From Imbricaverruca yamaguchii (taxonomy: Eukaryota; Arthropoda; Thecostraca; Neoverrucidae), in contig JAOTOL010001644.1 in the NCBI GenBank assembly GCA_034440575.1, positions 3,816,160-3,880,159 on the forward strand: 64,000 nt of DNA, given 5' to 3'. Under the pieces are notes generated by a model, which saw nothing but the letters and a program-made list of their open reading frames with translations, did no database searches and was not told the origin of the DNA. How positions within the stretch are numbered: position 1 is the first letter of the stretch; every line of letters begins with the position of its first letter. This document shows, piece by piece, positions 22,027-34,384 of this stretch. The position numbers and the translations under genes are program-made.

Positions 22027-22985
22027 ACAGTATTAACTACTTAAGGACGTTCTCTCGTTTTCCTGGGAATGCTTCCCGTCTTTGCAACCTCCTTACCCGT
22101 CTTTGGGGACTCTTCTTGCATCTTCAGCGTCTTCTCCAAAACCCGTTTCGACATTCGTGGCTCTAACTTCAATTGTATACAAAGAGCATCTCATCATGTG
22201 TCGTCGTCCGGCTGGTCGGTTGAGAGGCGATGTCATGCACTGAGGTACGTTGCGCACGATTTCCCTGAGCACGCTGGCCCACTCTCTCGACACCACATAC
22301 GAAATGCCTTCGAGGAGCATACAATATAACGTAGCGGCCAATCGGCAATCAGCGTTAGGCTGGTACACACCGGGCAGCAGCCAATCACGAGTCAGGGCCG
22401 GGGCTGGTCACAGGGCGGCACCTAGCGCTAGGCAGCGGGCAGCGGACGCCGCTCCGGTGGACCGGCCGCGGCCACGCGATCGCCGGTCGGCGATCAGGCT
22501 GTGCTACGAATCCGATTGGGCATGCTCACAGCAATCTTTAGCTTAGTGGAATGTATTGCGCCACATTTCTTCTGATTAACTGTGTAAAACTAGATACCTA
22601 ATAACACAGAGGCCTTGTGTGGTGTGATGGCGTTGTTCCTTGTGCACATATTCATCAAAAAGTTGCATTGTGTTTATTTTGCATGCGTCTGCTTCCTGAT
22701 TATATACAAGTACGCAAGTGCATGCAACGCAGGGTAGTACAGTTCATTGATTGTTCATACATTCAGTGATCATGCAGCATCAATTGCACTTCAACTTCGC
22801 ACAATATACGGACACAACTGCATAATACCATTGCAACCTCATACACTCGCACACATCCCCAAGCAAGGTCAATATTGACATGACGAATGATTCTTCGTGA
22901 CGTCTTCAAGTTCGCTTGTGTTGTTGGGCCACTGATTACAAGGCAGACGATGCCAGCTAACTACAGCATGGATCTTCTAACGCCA
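22025..22985. other. Gene-less stretch with a CpG-rich block
   Basis: Bases 22,350-22,530 are GC- and CpG-rich and include GCGATCGCCGGTCGGCGATC, a near-palindrome. No coding or RNA similarity is recognised; the rest is AT-rich. Confidence 0.4.
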
Positions 22986-22989
22986 GAGA

Positions 22990-24090
22990 TATTTGTCACC
23001 ACCACAGGGAGGTGTCACCACCACAGGTAGGTGTCTACCAGAGGGAGGTGCCCCCACCTCAGGGTGGTGCCATTATCACAGGGAGGTGTCACTACCACAG
23101 GGTGGTGTCACCACCACATGGAGGTGTCACTACCACAGGGAGGTGTCACCATCACATGGAGGTGCTACCACCACATGGAGGTGTCAGCATCACAGGGTGA
23201 TGACACCTCCACATGGAGGTGTCAACACCACATGGAGGTGTCACCACCGCATGGAAGTGTCACCACCACATTGAGGTGTAAACACCACATGGAGGTGTCT
23301 ACCAGGAGGGGAGGTGCCCCCACCTCGGGGTGGTGCCATTATCACAGGGAGGTGTCACTCACCACAGGGTGGTGTCACCACCCATTTGGAGGTGTCACTA
23401 CCACAGGGAGGTGTCACCACCACATGGAGGTGTCACCACCACATGGAGATGGAGGTGTCACCACCACAGGGAGGTGTCACTACCACAGGGAGGTGTCACC
23501 ATCACATGGAGGTGTCGCCACAGGGGGTGTCACCACCACAGGGGTGTCACCACAGGGAGGTGTCACACCAGGGAGGTGTCACCACCACATGGAGGTGTCA
23601 CCACCACAGGGGGGTGTCACCACCACATGTAGGTGTCACTACCACAGGGAGGTGTCACTACCGCAGGGAGGTGTCACCATACATGGAGGTGTCCACCACA
23701 GGGTGGTGTCACCACCACATGTAGGTGTCACTACCATAGGGAGGTGTCTCTACCACATGGAGGTGTCAACACCACATGGAGGTGTCACCACCGCATGGAA
23801 GTGTCACCACCACATTGAGGTGTAAACACCACATGGAGGTGTTACCACCACATGGAGGTGTCTCCACCACAGGTAGGTATCTACCACAGGGAGGTGTCAC
23901 CACCTTGGGGTGGTGCCATTATCACAGGGAGGTGTCACTACCACAGGGTGGTGTCACCACCACATGGAGGTGTCACCACCACATGGAGGTGTCACCACCA
24001 CATGGAGGTGTCACTATCACAGGGTGATGACACCTCCACATGAAGGTGTAAACACCATAGGGAACTATCGCCATCACAGGGATGTGAAAC
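22990..24090. repeat. 19-bp minisatellite (GGAGGTGTCACCACCACAT), about 50 copies
   Basis: The unit varies mainly between CACAT and CACAG at its end. Larger blocks repeat: the variant order GTGTCTACCAGG...GCCCCCACCTC...GTGGTGCCATTATCACAG occurs near 23,030, 23,300 and 23,880, giving a higher-order period. The open frames across it come from the repeat itself. Confidence 0.95.
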
Positions 24091-24599
24091 TGAAAAGGTG
24101 TTGGTTGCTTAATTTATGAAGAATTCGAATTGCTACATGTTTATTATAATGCATGTTTGGTTTCACAGCACTTCCATCTGAATAGCTTGATTTGTGCGTA
24201 TTTAGTCATCGCTAATATATAGTAAAGAAGTAAGCATTTATGTTCATTCGCATCACCACTGCTGGTTTTCACAGAGTTCCTGGAGTTACCCAGTTGCGGT
24301 CTCTACAAGCTTGGAATTCCCTAGTTGCACACGCCCTTTATACCGAGTACTGGCTGTGGGTTCCATTGACCTGTTGTTCCCCAGTTGCGGGCTCCCTGAG
24401 CCGAGTACTGGCTGCGGCCTTCATTTGGCCGGAGTTCCCAAGTCGCGGGTCCCTAAACCGAGTACTAGTTGCGGGCTTCAGTGACGTGTAATTTCCTTGT
24501 TGCAGGCTCCATTGACGTGGAGCTCCCGAGAAGCCATTCCCGTTGGTCTTGAGCGCCGTAATTGCGATCTCTGTTGACCGGACGTTGTCCAGCTGAGGT

Positions 24600-25290
24600 G
24601 TTCATGGCCCAGTCTCTCCGGCTCCTGTGGTTGGGTGTCGGTGTCGACCATCTGCCCGACTGCCTCCCTCTGTCTCGGTCCGCGGCCGCCTTCGTGACCC
24701 AGTCTCTCCGGCTCCTGTGGTTGGGTGTCGGTGTCGACCATCTGCCCGACTGCCTCCCTCTGTCTCCCCGGCCGCCTTCGTGCCCTCTCCGGCTCCTGTG
24801 GTTGGGTGTCGGTGACGACCATCTGCCCGACTTCCCTCTTTTTGTCTCGGTCCGCGGCCGCCTTCGTGACCCAGTCTCTCCGGCTCCTGTGGTTGGGTGT
24901 CGGTGACGACCATCTGCCCGACTGCCCCCCTCTGTCTCGGTCCGCGGCCGTCTTCGTGACCCAGTCTTTCCGGCTCCTTGGGGGGGTGTGTGTCGACCAT
25001 CTGCCCGACTGCCTCCCTCTGTCTCGGTCCGTGGCCGCCTTCGTGACCCAGTCTCTCCGGCTCCTGTGGTTGGGTGTCGGTGTCGACCATCTGCCCGACT
25101 GCCTCCCTCTGTCTCGGTCCGCGGCCGCCTTCGTGACCCAGTCTCTCCGGCTCCTGTGGTTGGGTGTCGGTGACGACCATCTGCCCGACTCCTCCCCCTG
25201 TCTCGCCTTCGTGACCCAGTCTCTCCTGTTTGTGTCGTGCGACCATCTGCCCGACTGCCCCCCTCTGTCTCGGTCCGCGGTCGCCTTCAC
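24600..25290. repeat. 90-bp GC-rich minisatellite, about 7.5 copies
   Basis: Units share GTCTCTCCGGCTCCTGTGG, GTGTCGGTGTCGACCATCTG and CCGCGGCCGCCTTCGTGAC. Because 90 is divisible by three, frames stay open on both strands; I do not read these as genes. Confidence 0.95.
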
Positions 25291-26050
25291 GACGACAGGC
25301 TCGACGGCCGCGTGTATTCTTAAGCAATAACATCCCAATCAGCAGTGTTGCTCGCTGAAGAATACACGGAGCACAGTCGAGCGCGTGAGTGTGTCGAGCT
25401 GGATGGCGGTCCCGGCTGGTCCCGCCTGGCCCCGGCTGACTGGGCCTGGCCCGCTAAGTCGGCGGTTGACGCTGATACGCCAGCGTGCTGCCCTGTCACA
25501 GCCGCATTGGCCCAGTATTGACAGGATTGACGGCCAACGCCGACGCCTGCTGGATGATAAGTCGTGTGTGTCGATGACCCGATGACCCAGATTCCCGCCA
25601 GACTTGAAGCGTTCCCAACATTACGGAAGGGTTGTCGTCCAGATTTCAATTGTCCTCTAATCTTGTGGAACACCAATAATTCGTATGCACCGTCATGAGT
25701 GTCATTCGCATTCTCCTCTCTTCCATCATCTAATCAACTCAAGCTCTCCTGATGGCGCGGCAGCAAACCTGCACAGGGTTTGGTCGTCGGACCAAGACGA
25801 AGCATCGCTGCAAACCAACACTGAGCCGCCGGTGCCGTGGCGGCACTAAGAACACGAACATTCACTCAATCAGCGGTGTGAAGTGAGACAGCAGCGTGGG
25901 TTGTCGGCGCCGACGCGTCCCCGTGTTAGTGGCGGGCGGGCTAATGGTGCACTCGTGTACTGGCCGACGGCAACAGGAACCGCAGTGACCGGCCTACCGT
26001 GCAGGCGATAACGCCGACCAAGGAGGCGCGCCGCTGACCGTCTGGTCGGC
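25291..26050. other. Gene-less spacer
   Basis: GC-rich to mixed sequence between two minisatellites; no supported coding region. Confidence 0.45.
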
Positions 26051-26075
26051 AATGTGGCACGGTCTACACATCTAC

Positions 26076-26720
26076 CGGGCACGCGGCAACAGGCGAGCTC
26101 CACTCAACTACCGGGCACGCGGCAACAGGCGAGCTCCACTCAACTACCGGGCACGCGGCAACAGGCGAGCTCCACTCAACTACCGGGCACGCGGCAACAG
26201 GCGAGCTCCACTCAGCTACCGGGCACGCGGCAACAGGCGAGCTCCACTGATCTGTGCTGGGCACGTGGCGACAGGCGGGCTCCACTCAACTACCGGGCAC
26301 GCGGCAACAGGCGAGCTCCACTGATCTGTGCTGGGCACGTGGCGACAGGCGGGCTCCACTCCTCTATTGAGCACATGGCCACAGGCGGGCTCCGCTCCTC
26401 TGTTGAGCACATGGCCACAGGCGGGCTCCACTCCTCTATTGAGCACGTGGCGACAGGCGGGCTCCACTCCTCTTTTGAGCACGTGGCCACAGGCGGGCTC
26501 CACTCCTCTATTGAGCACATGGCCACAGGCGGGCTCCACTCCTCTATTGAGCACGTGGCAACAGCTGACACTCTACTCATCTACTGGACACGTGACAACA
26601 GGCGGGCTCCACTCATCTCCTGTGCACCTGACGACAGGTGAGCTCTACTCACCTACTGAGCACGTGGCGACAGGCGAGCTCCACTCACCTGTGTTGGGCG
26701 CGTGGCGTCAGGTGAGCAGG
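26076..26720. repeat. 36-bp minisatellite, about 17 copies
   Basis: The first five units are almost identical (GGGCACGCGGCAACAGGCGA plus GCTCCACTCAACTACC). Later units shift gradually to GAGCACATGGCCACAGGCGG. The 3' edge ends in CAGGTGAGC, a strong splice-donor match, twice (26,633 and 26,707). Confidence 0.95.
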
Positions 26721-27204
26721 CGCATACCCACGATGACCATCAGGCCCGATGTCCGGAGAGAGGTGACGATGTGCACTCAACACGTCCATTCAGCTCATGG
26801 CAGGATGAATTGATTGTGCCCAATGACTGAACCCCAGCCACAAGAGATGATTATGTAACATACCCGGCCCCCGGCGAGGACAAGATCGTTCCACAAACGC
26901 AATCATTCCCGATGTACATTTGCTGGCTAACCAGGTCCGGAGTGCCCTCCACCGCCGATCGTGTTTTATTATCTGGGCAATAGTTCTGGAACACTATACT
27001 CCAAGCGTGCGTGTAAGTACCATTGCAGACAGAACGCCACGTGCTTGTGAGTATGGCTGCCCTTAGAGCAGATATATCAACCTCGGGTCAGCTTCCAGTA
27101 CGCGCATTGTATGCAGACTAAATGGAAACTGTCGGGCGTTGATCATCGAGAGGCTTCTGCAGGTCACTGACTCCAACATGTCGCGGCGTAGCTCATAACT
27201 GCCC

Positions 27205-27475
27205 AGTCATGGCAGCATGAACGTAGGCGTAGCTCGCTACCACACCTAGTTACGGCAGCATGAACTCAGGCGTAGCTCGCCACCACACCTAGTTACGGCA
27301 GCATGAACTCAGGCGTAGCTCGCCACCACACCTAGTTACGGCAGCATGAACTCAGGCGTAGCTCGCCACCACACCTAGATACGGCAGCATGAACTCAGGC
27401 GTAGCTCGCCACCACACCTAGTTACGGCAGCGTGAACTCAGACGTAGCTCGCCACCACACCTAGTTACGGCGGTA
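27205..27475. repeat. 43-bp minisatellite, six copies
   Basis: Unit ACGGCAGCATGAACTCAGGC plus GTAGCTCGCCACCACACCTAG, nearly identical between copies. Confidence 0.95.
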
Positions 27476-27959
27476 TGGCCTCAGGCGCCGTCACAGCACC
27501 TTCGAATGGTAGCGCACTTTGGCACCGCCCCTCAAGGCGTCCGTGCAGAAAGCCTTATGAGTCCCCTGCACGGACACCTTCAGGGGCCCTTACGGGCCCC
27601 TCCGATCTTACAGTGAGGGGGTGGCGGGCTGAAGGTGCCCCGTCGCCTCCTGCCTTGGCTTTGCCACTGATCTGCGGTGGCTTGTCGGAGTGGTGCTTCC
27701 GTGGTGGTGCCTTTTATTTGCCTGCTATGCCTACATCAAGGCCAAATTCTGCCGGTTTCATGAATGCATGAAGCCACACCGCTAATAGGCCATGCGCGTT
27801 GTTGACACTTGCACCTGCAACTTAAGCGTCGTTAGCTAGCGCCATTCGCGTATTGTTACAGAGCAATATTCTAGTGCTTGCCAGTGGCGATCCGACTATG
27901 CCAAAGATGGCCTCACCAAGGCAGGGGCAGATCGAATCCCGCTGAAAACGGCTACTGTC

Positions 27960-28230
27960 AGCGGCGAGCTGGCGGTGATGGCAGTCACAGTAGGTGAGCT
28001 GGCGACGATAAAAGTCACAATAGGTGAGCTGGCGACGATAACAGACACAATAGGTGAGCTGGCGGCGATAGCAGTCACAATAGGTGAGTTGGCGGCGACA
28101 ACAGTCACGATAGGTGAGCTGGTGGCGATAACAGTCACGATAGGTGAGCTGGTGGCGATAACAGTCACGATAGGTGAGCTGGCGGCGATAACAGTCATGG
28201 CAGGTGAGCTGGCGGTGATAACAGTCACAT
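27960..28230. repeat. 30-bp minisatellite, nine copies
   Basis: Unit GGTGAGCTGGCGACGATAAC plus AGTCACAATA. Each unit begins with a splice-donor-like (A/T)AG-GTGAGCT on the plus strand. Confidence 0.95.
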
Positions 28231-29484
28231 GCAAGCCACGAAATCGCTTCATAAAGCAGCAACATTGCGAGCTTGTATTCTGATAAGAAGGTTGTGAGAC
28301 CCAAATCCATGAATCTACGCTGTTGTTGGGGCCTCATGAGGTCGAACATATATTGTAGCATTCCTTTCGTCGAAAACTTTTAGAATGGGAGGATCCAGGT
28401 TGGAAAAGAGGTATGTAAAGTGACCTGGACCGCGAGTGGAAAATGGGAAAGAGTTGGTGGTGGGCGCAGGAAGTGTTTCGCATCAGGGAGTTGAAATTTG
28501 GTGAAGGATTTCACAGCAGGGATTTCGAATCGGGGTGAGGGTTTCACATTAGGGAATGGAAGTTGGCAGAGATAGCAAGCTTTGAGTGTTGGTTGTGTTG
28601 AGTTCCATATCTTAGCCACAAAAAAAGTGTATTTCCCGCGCCAAGTTGGATCACGATGTGGATCAATCATTTGCCACCACTGGCAGCACTTCACAGAGGC
28701 TTTGGTCAGAATGTTCATTGGCAAAATGTCGACGTAGCGAGGATTATTTCGGAAGGACCGCAGTGAAGCGTTGCGTAAAATCGGTTTCACGGTGAAATTC
28801 GGCCAGAAAGATCGGATATTTCGCAGAACTCGCTTTAACACGCGCCCTGGAGGGCCTCTGAAAATAACGCGCACTGGAGGCGGCGGGTTGCGCCCCCTAA
28901 GATCTCAGCTCATATGACGGCTAGATCAACGAATTTCGCAGGGTGGATGGGCACGATAGTGAACTCTATTGTGTGTAAAGTTCATGACCTTAGGTCAACA
29001 TCTTCAAGGTCAAATGAGGTCAAAATAGCGAAGTTTTCTGGTTTTGCGTGGCTTGGCTTGTCATTGTCATGGATCGCTGTGATTGTGTTTAAATGCTCCA
29101 AAATTTGCATTAATGATGTTTTCGACATTACTAATGATGCAATACAGATGTCAGATCCGCCATTTGACCTCAGGTCACCTATATAGGAGCACTTTATTAG
29201 GTTATAACCTACTCCAGTTACCGGAACCGGGCTCCCAACACGACTGCTCCGTTGGGCGGCTCGGCACAATCACAGCGAATAATAACTAAGATAACTGGGC
29301 ACAATCGGCTTCGCAAAGAAAAGAGTGAAATGCATGAATAAAATATGGAAACGCTCAGGCACACAATGACAAACAGTAGATTTATGGATGTGTAGGGAGT
29401 AACATGTAAAGTGACATCAATCGCATGACAGTCATTTGCATTTATGACACATTCCAGTTGACCAAGTTTGGTTCCATTATCCTC
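28231..29484. other. Spacer with one open frame of unknown meaning
   Basis: A 164-codon minus-strand frame (28,380-28,874) shows no family I recognise, no membrane segment and no splice context, so I do not call it a gene. Near 28,840 AACACGCGCCCTGGAGG is the reverse complement of the 3' end of the repeat units at 29.8-30.2 kb. Confidence 0.4.
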
Positions 29485-30239
29485 TCATGAACTTGACCTG
29501 ACTTGACCTCGGCGACCTAACACGACATTTAAATTATATAGCATAACAATATGCATCAAACAAGTTGCTAGTGTTGTCAAGAACACTTCCCTATTGCCAA
29601 TATACGGGAAGCGCATCAGCGCTGATGTTCGTGGTCTGGCGCTGCGAATTATTTTTAATTTAACGGCCCCTAACTTGAAAACGTCTCGGCCGATTTCCAT
29701 TTGTCTTGTTTTAAACAATGCGCCGGTCATTTCAAAGCAGTTATGCAAAACATTTGGCGTATATCTGCCGGTACAATATGGAGTTATGTACGAAAAATCG
29801 GAAGGATTGGTGGATTTCGCCATCCTCCTCCAGGGCGTGTGTTAACCTGTCATGAACTTGACCTGACTTGACCTCGGTGACTTGACATGGCTCTGGAACA
29901 ATGTAGCATGACAATGCATATCAAACAAGTCGCTAGTTTTGCCAAGAACACTTTCTTTTTGCTAATATACGTGAAGCGCATCGGCGCCGATATTTGTGAT
30001 CTGGCGTATTTTTGCATTTTTATTTTATTTTAGCATACATTTTTATTTTTATTTTAGCGACCCCTAACTCGAAAAATATTCGGTCGATTTTCATTTTTCT
30101 TACTTTAAACAACGCACCGGTCATTTATTGGAAGGTACACACACAATGGCGTATATCGGCCGGTAAAATCTGGAGTTATCTACGAAAAACAGGAGGGGTG
30201 GGCGGATTTCACTCCCCCCCCCCTCCAGGGCGCGTGTTA
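29485..30239. repeat. 365-390 bp direct tandem pair
   Basis: Copy A 29,485-29,849 and copy B 29,850-30,239 both begin TCATGAACTTGACCTGACTT and end with CTCC, CCAGGGCG and GTGTTAA. They share GAAGCGCATC, CGGCGATTT-like and ACGAAAAA blocks throughout, with about 75-80 per cent identity by eye. No coding capacity is evident; it is a satellite-like or MITE-like repeat. Confidence 0.85.
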
Positions 30240-32635
30240 AGTCGTAATCTGGTGTCCGCTGAGTTATCAAAGTATGCGGTGGCGGACTTAATGGCCACGT
30301 ATCCTAGAAGTGACCACTGTGGTGGAACAGAACACGCATACAGTAACCACGGTGTACCTGTAAATTACATGTGGCAGCCGCCAATGTCCGTTATGTTTGC
30401 GACAGCAGCAGTGTGCGCTTCAGCCCTTTAAAACTGAGTGAACAGTGCTCGCATCTGTGCCGTCCACTCGTGACTGCGAGGCATCTTTTTCCGGGTATGC
30501 AGCGTAGAAACTCGGAGAGGTTCGGATGATTCCATTTGATCCAATGCGCCTCCCGAATATCACGCTTCGCAAACATGAAAAGCTTTTATCTAGCACATCT
30601 TGGACGCAATAAATAAGAAGCACTTTCTGAAAATGAATGAATATGCAAACAAGAGAGTGCCTTGGCTGAAATTCAGCGCGTCGGATTCGTTCCAAAGATC
30701 GGATTCGTTCCAATGGTAGGACGAAGGCACTATTTAGAGATTAAGTATGGCCCAGACCATGCTGACGAGCCCACATGCCACTGAAATTAGAAATTACACT
30801 GACGTGAGTTTTGGGATTCCACAAAGACTCGTTGCATGTATTTAATGCTGCCCATAAGGTACCAAATTGGCGATATGTGCCCTGACAATTTTCGAGCGCA
30901 TTTTAGATGTCAATGCAAATCAGCGGAGTAGGGTTTAAATGATGCGTAAGCCCATCGGACAGTCGTGTCACGCCTCATTGTGCATCATAAGTTCACTTTA
31001 TCATCTGCGCAAAGCATCATCTGTCATTGGGTGATCTTTTAAGCGAATTATTCGTCCTCATTATGGCCAAGCACCTGCATGCTGACAACCATCATCCATA
31101 TGCATGGACGCCACAAACGCTGGAGTCTCTGCGGTCGGGAACCCACTTGAAGTTTCCCTGGCGGTTTTCGGCCCCACTTGGAAAGCTGGTAAGCTTCGGA
31201 AAAATACAGAAACTTCCTGAAGTTTTCCAAATTCTGCATCACGTGACATCTGAATCGGGTGGATGGACCCTCCTGATGGTCTCGCCACGGGTCTGCCGGG
31301 CTGACCTTTATGGCCCGCGGCGTTCCCGCTGAGTGGACCCGACCCGCCTGGCTGTCTGACCTGACAATCCTGACTGTCGCCGCGGGTCCGCTGGGCTGAC
31401 CTGTACCGTGGCTAATGTCACCATGACCCGCGGCGTGTCCGCCAAGCGGTCCCTGATCTGTCTTTAAAGATCTGCTACATTTAAAATGTCGGCACAGCTA
31501 TTGCATGGCGTTGTGTATTGCAAAACAGCAAACATTATATTCCTTTCCTCCATGCCTGTGCTAGAACTGTCATCATTGCATCACTGGCTGCCAGCTGCTG
31601 AATGCAGTGCTGTCTCTCCAGCAATAGCCAGCAATAGCAATGACTATAGGGACAGCGGGAACACCAACCTGTAAAGGTCTAAAGCGTGGGACTGGCGTAA
31701 TACCCATGTTATGACCGCGGAAGATGTCGCCTGACGAGGGTTAAGCAGTGGGCCGTTGTTACCGAATAATTTGCTTTCCTGATTCTGAGAATATGGCTAC
31801 AGCTGGTATGGTGGAGCAATCCGTTGTGCGGCCTACCGTGTAATTTTACTCTCTAATACTACTCTAATTTTACTCTCTACTTACTCTAATTATACGCCGC
31901 GGAGGTGAGAGCATTATCTGCTCCTGTCCGCCGTTGGACTGGAGCATTGGGGCATGTGAAGAGCAGAAGCCGAGGCTTCGAGCAACTGAACTGATAATTT
32001 TTACTCAAAGATGAAAATAACGAATGTTGGGGCTCCAGAAGCAAAGTTTCCGAAATCAGAGGTTTTTGCCGTTAAGTGCACGGGGGAGACCGGGAACAGG
32101 GACAGGAGAGAGTCACATTATTGCCTACACCTGGTCGGATTCCAGGTGGGATTCTTGGAAACTGAAGTTGGTAATGTCATTGTTCGTATGCCCTCACACA
32201 GTGCCATGAATTAGCCTCCGATGAGACATTCTTTCTAGCATGTACAGATTGAGCCCCATATAATTAAAATATCCGTGCAAATCAAAGTGGCTGGTACAAT
32301 GTTGGTGTTGAAATAAGAGACAGGCGGGAAAGAGTAAGAGACAGGCATGAAATTCATCAGTTTGCAAATGAGTCTGCGGTTCTCTCCGAGCCGTTACCCT
32401 TCATCACATTATATTTGGATAGGAAGACAATGCTTCTTGTTCTTACGTAAGCAAATGGTCTGACTCTTGTGATTCATGACTCTTGTGATGAGGAGCTATA
32501 TTTCTTTTTCCTACAACGTGGGAATGATTGAGGTAGCTCTGCACAGGTGACAACGCTACGAGCCACATTTTATTGTTTATTAAGTAGGCTATCTATTTGC
32601 TATTTGGCCCCCGGCTTCGTCCTCCATTTGTATCA
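30240..32635. other. Gene-less spacer
   Basis: Mixed DNA. Only short ORFs without recognisable domains are present; the segment 31,250-31,440 has a loose repetition of GGGTCTGCCGGGCTGACC-like phrases. Confidence 0.45.
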
Positions 32636-32639
32636 CCGG

Positions 32640-32945
32640 TGCGAACTGCCTGGACTGTTGCCAGCTACCAAAAACTGCCTTGACTGTTGCCAGCGACCGA
32701 GAACTGCCTGGACTGTTGCCAGCTACCAAAAACTGCCTTGACTGTTGCCAGCGACCGAGAACTGCCTTGGCTGTTGCCAGCGACCGAGAACTGCCTTGGC
32801 TGTTGCCAGCGACCGAGAACTGCCTGCTGCCAGCGACCTAAATTATGTTGAGCGACCGAGGTAGGCCGCACCGAAACACCTGGACTTTGCTCCACCGAGT
32901 ACTGCCTTGACTGTTGCCAGCGACCGAGAACTGCCTTGGCTGTTG
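32640..32945. repeat. 30-bp minisatellite, about nine copies
   Basis: Unit ACTGCCTTGACTGTTGCCAG plus CGACCGAGAA with TTGG/TTGA variants. The right edge degenerates into homopolymers at 32,950-33,035. Confidence 0.9.
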
Positions 32946-33834
32946 CCCGCGCCCCAAAAATACCCTTGGCTTTCCCCCCCCCCCAAAAATTTCTTACCCT
33001 TTACCCCCCAAAAAAAAATTTTTCTTTTTTCCAGCTGTAGCCATATTCTCAGTACCTGGAAAGCAAATTATTCGGCAACAACGGCTCACTGCTTAACCCT
33101 CGTTCGATCGAAGAGCGGAGGGGCGGAAATCCGCCCATCCCACCATCAGCGCAAAGGACCATCCGAGACCTCCTCGCTCGCCGGTTAACGTTGCTTTTGA
33201 GAGAGCATAATGTTTTATCGTCAGCGTTACGAACCTGGTTACTATGGTGGCTATGTAAGTAGGCATGTTTCCGGTGTGAAATTGCCGAGCGTTTATGTGG
33301 CGTTTTAATGTTGACAAACGTGGACAATTATCCCTGTTGGATCCGATTTCATTTGTGGATGACCACTAAGATGTCCAGGTAAGGATTCAGGATTTGAACA
33401 TGAACCGAAACGCACCGTCACGTGACAGGTGATTTTTGATCATTTCTGTACCGCTCAGTACGACAGCAGCATTTTGTTCTCTAAAATAACTGGGCCTCCT
33501 TCACACCCACACCCACCTCTTCCCCGTACCTACGATAGCTACTCCTTAGTATATCAGACAGAGGAAGTTGTCATCATGTATAGTGTTTTGTTGTGCAATG
33601 ACAGGGGATTGACGTATTTAACTTATCTATGAGGACATGCAATATCGGAAGATGGCAGCGTGAAATTTTGCATGCTCACGTCGGCGCCTTTTTTTAAATT
33701 CAATCATCTTTACGGGATGCACATTTGGGCCAATATATGATCCATGAGCGAATAATCATCTCCGGCCAGCAGGTATGCACTTGGAGAGCCGTTACCTGCC
33801 ATTCGAACGCGGGTGGCCAAGTCAGTCGCATGTA

Positions 33835-34200
33835 CTGATAGTAGTCCTTGTCGCCTGGTCCCGGTGCCGATAGTAGTCCTTGTCGACGGGTCCCGGTGCC
33901 GATAGTAGTCCTTGTCGCCGGGTCCCGGTGCCGATAGTAGTCCTTGTCGCCGGGCCCCGTGCTGGCAGCAGTCCTTGTCGCTGAGTCCCGGTGCTGGTGG
34001 CAGTCCTTGTCGACGGGTCCCGGTGCCGATAGTAGTCCTTGTCGCCGGGTCCCGGTGCCGATAGTAGTCCTTGTCGCCGGGCCCCGTGCTGGCAGCAGTC
34101 CTTGTCGCCGGGCCCGGTACCGACAGCAGTCCTTGTTGCCGGGCCCCTGCGTCGGCAACAGTCCTTGTCGCCGGGTCCCGGTGTCGGCAACAGTCGTCGT
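33835..34200. repeat. 32-bp minisatellite, about eleven copies
   Basis: Unit GATAGTAGTCCTTGTCGCCG plus GGTCCCGGTGCC. Open frames across it on both strands follow from the repeat. Confidence 0.95.
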
Positions 34201-34384
34201 CTTTCAAAGCCGCGTCAGCCGCTCGCACCCGGCCCCAGCCCGGTCCGGCCCGCTCCCGATATCAGCTGAGCGCGCGGCGGACTCAGCCGTTAGTGTTGTG
34301 GCGTGGCCCGCGACACATGCGCACCAGAGAGCAATCGATCAGCGTCTGCTCGCCGCCATCGACCACGCGCTGGTGCCGGCACCG

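Noticed and set aside
22993..24119. Histidine-rich open frames (HHHMEVSPP repeats)
   Set aside because: Translation of the 19-bp minisatellite in several frames at once; no gene context.
24478..25338. Long frames on both strands
   Set aside because: Product of the 90-bp repeat, a multiple of three.
28380..28874. 164-codon minus-strand frame
   Set aside because: No recognisable motif, no splice context; cannot be supported as a gene.
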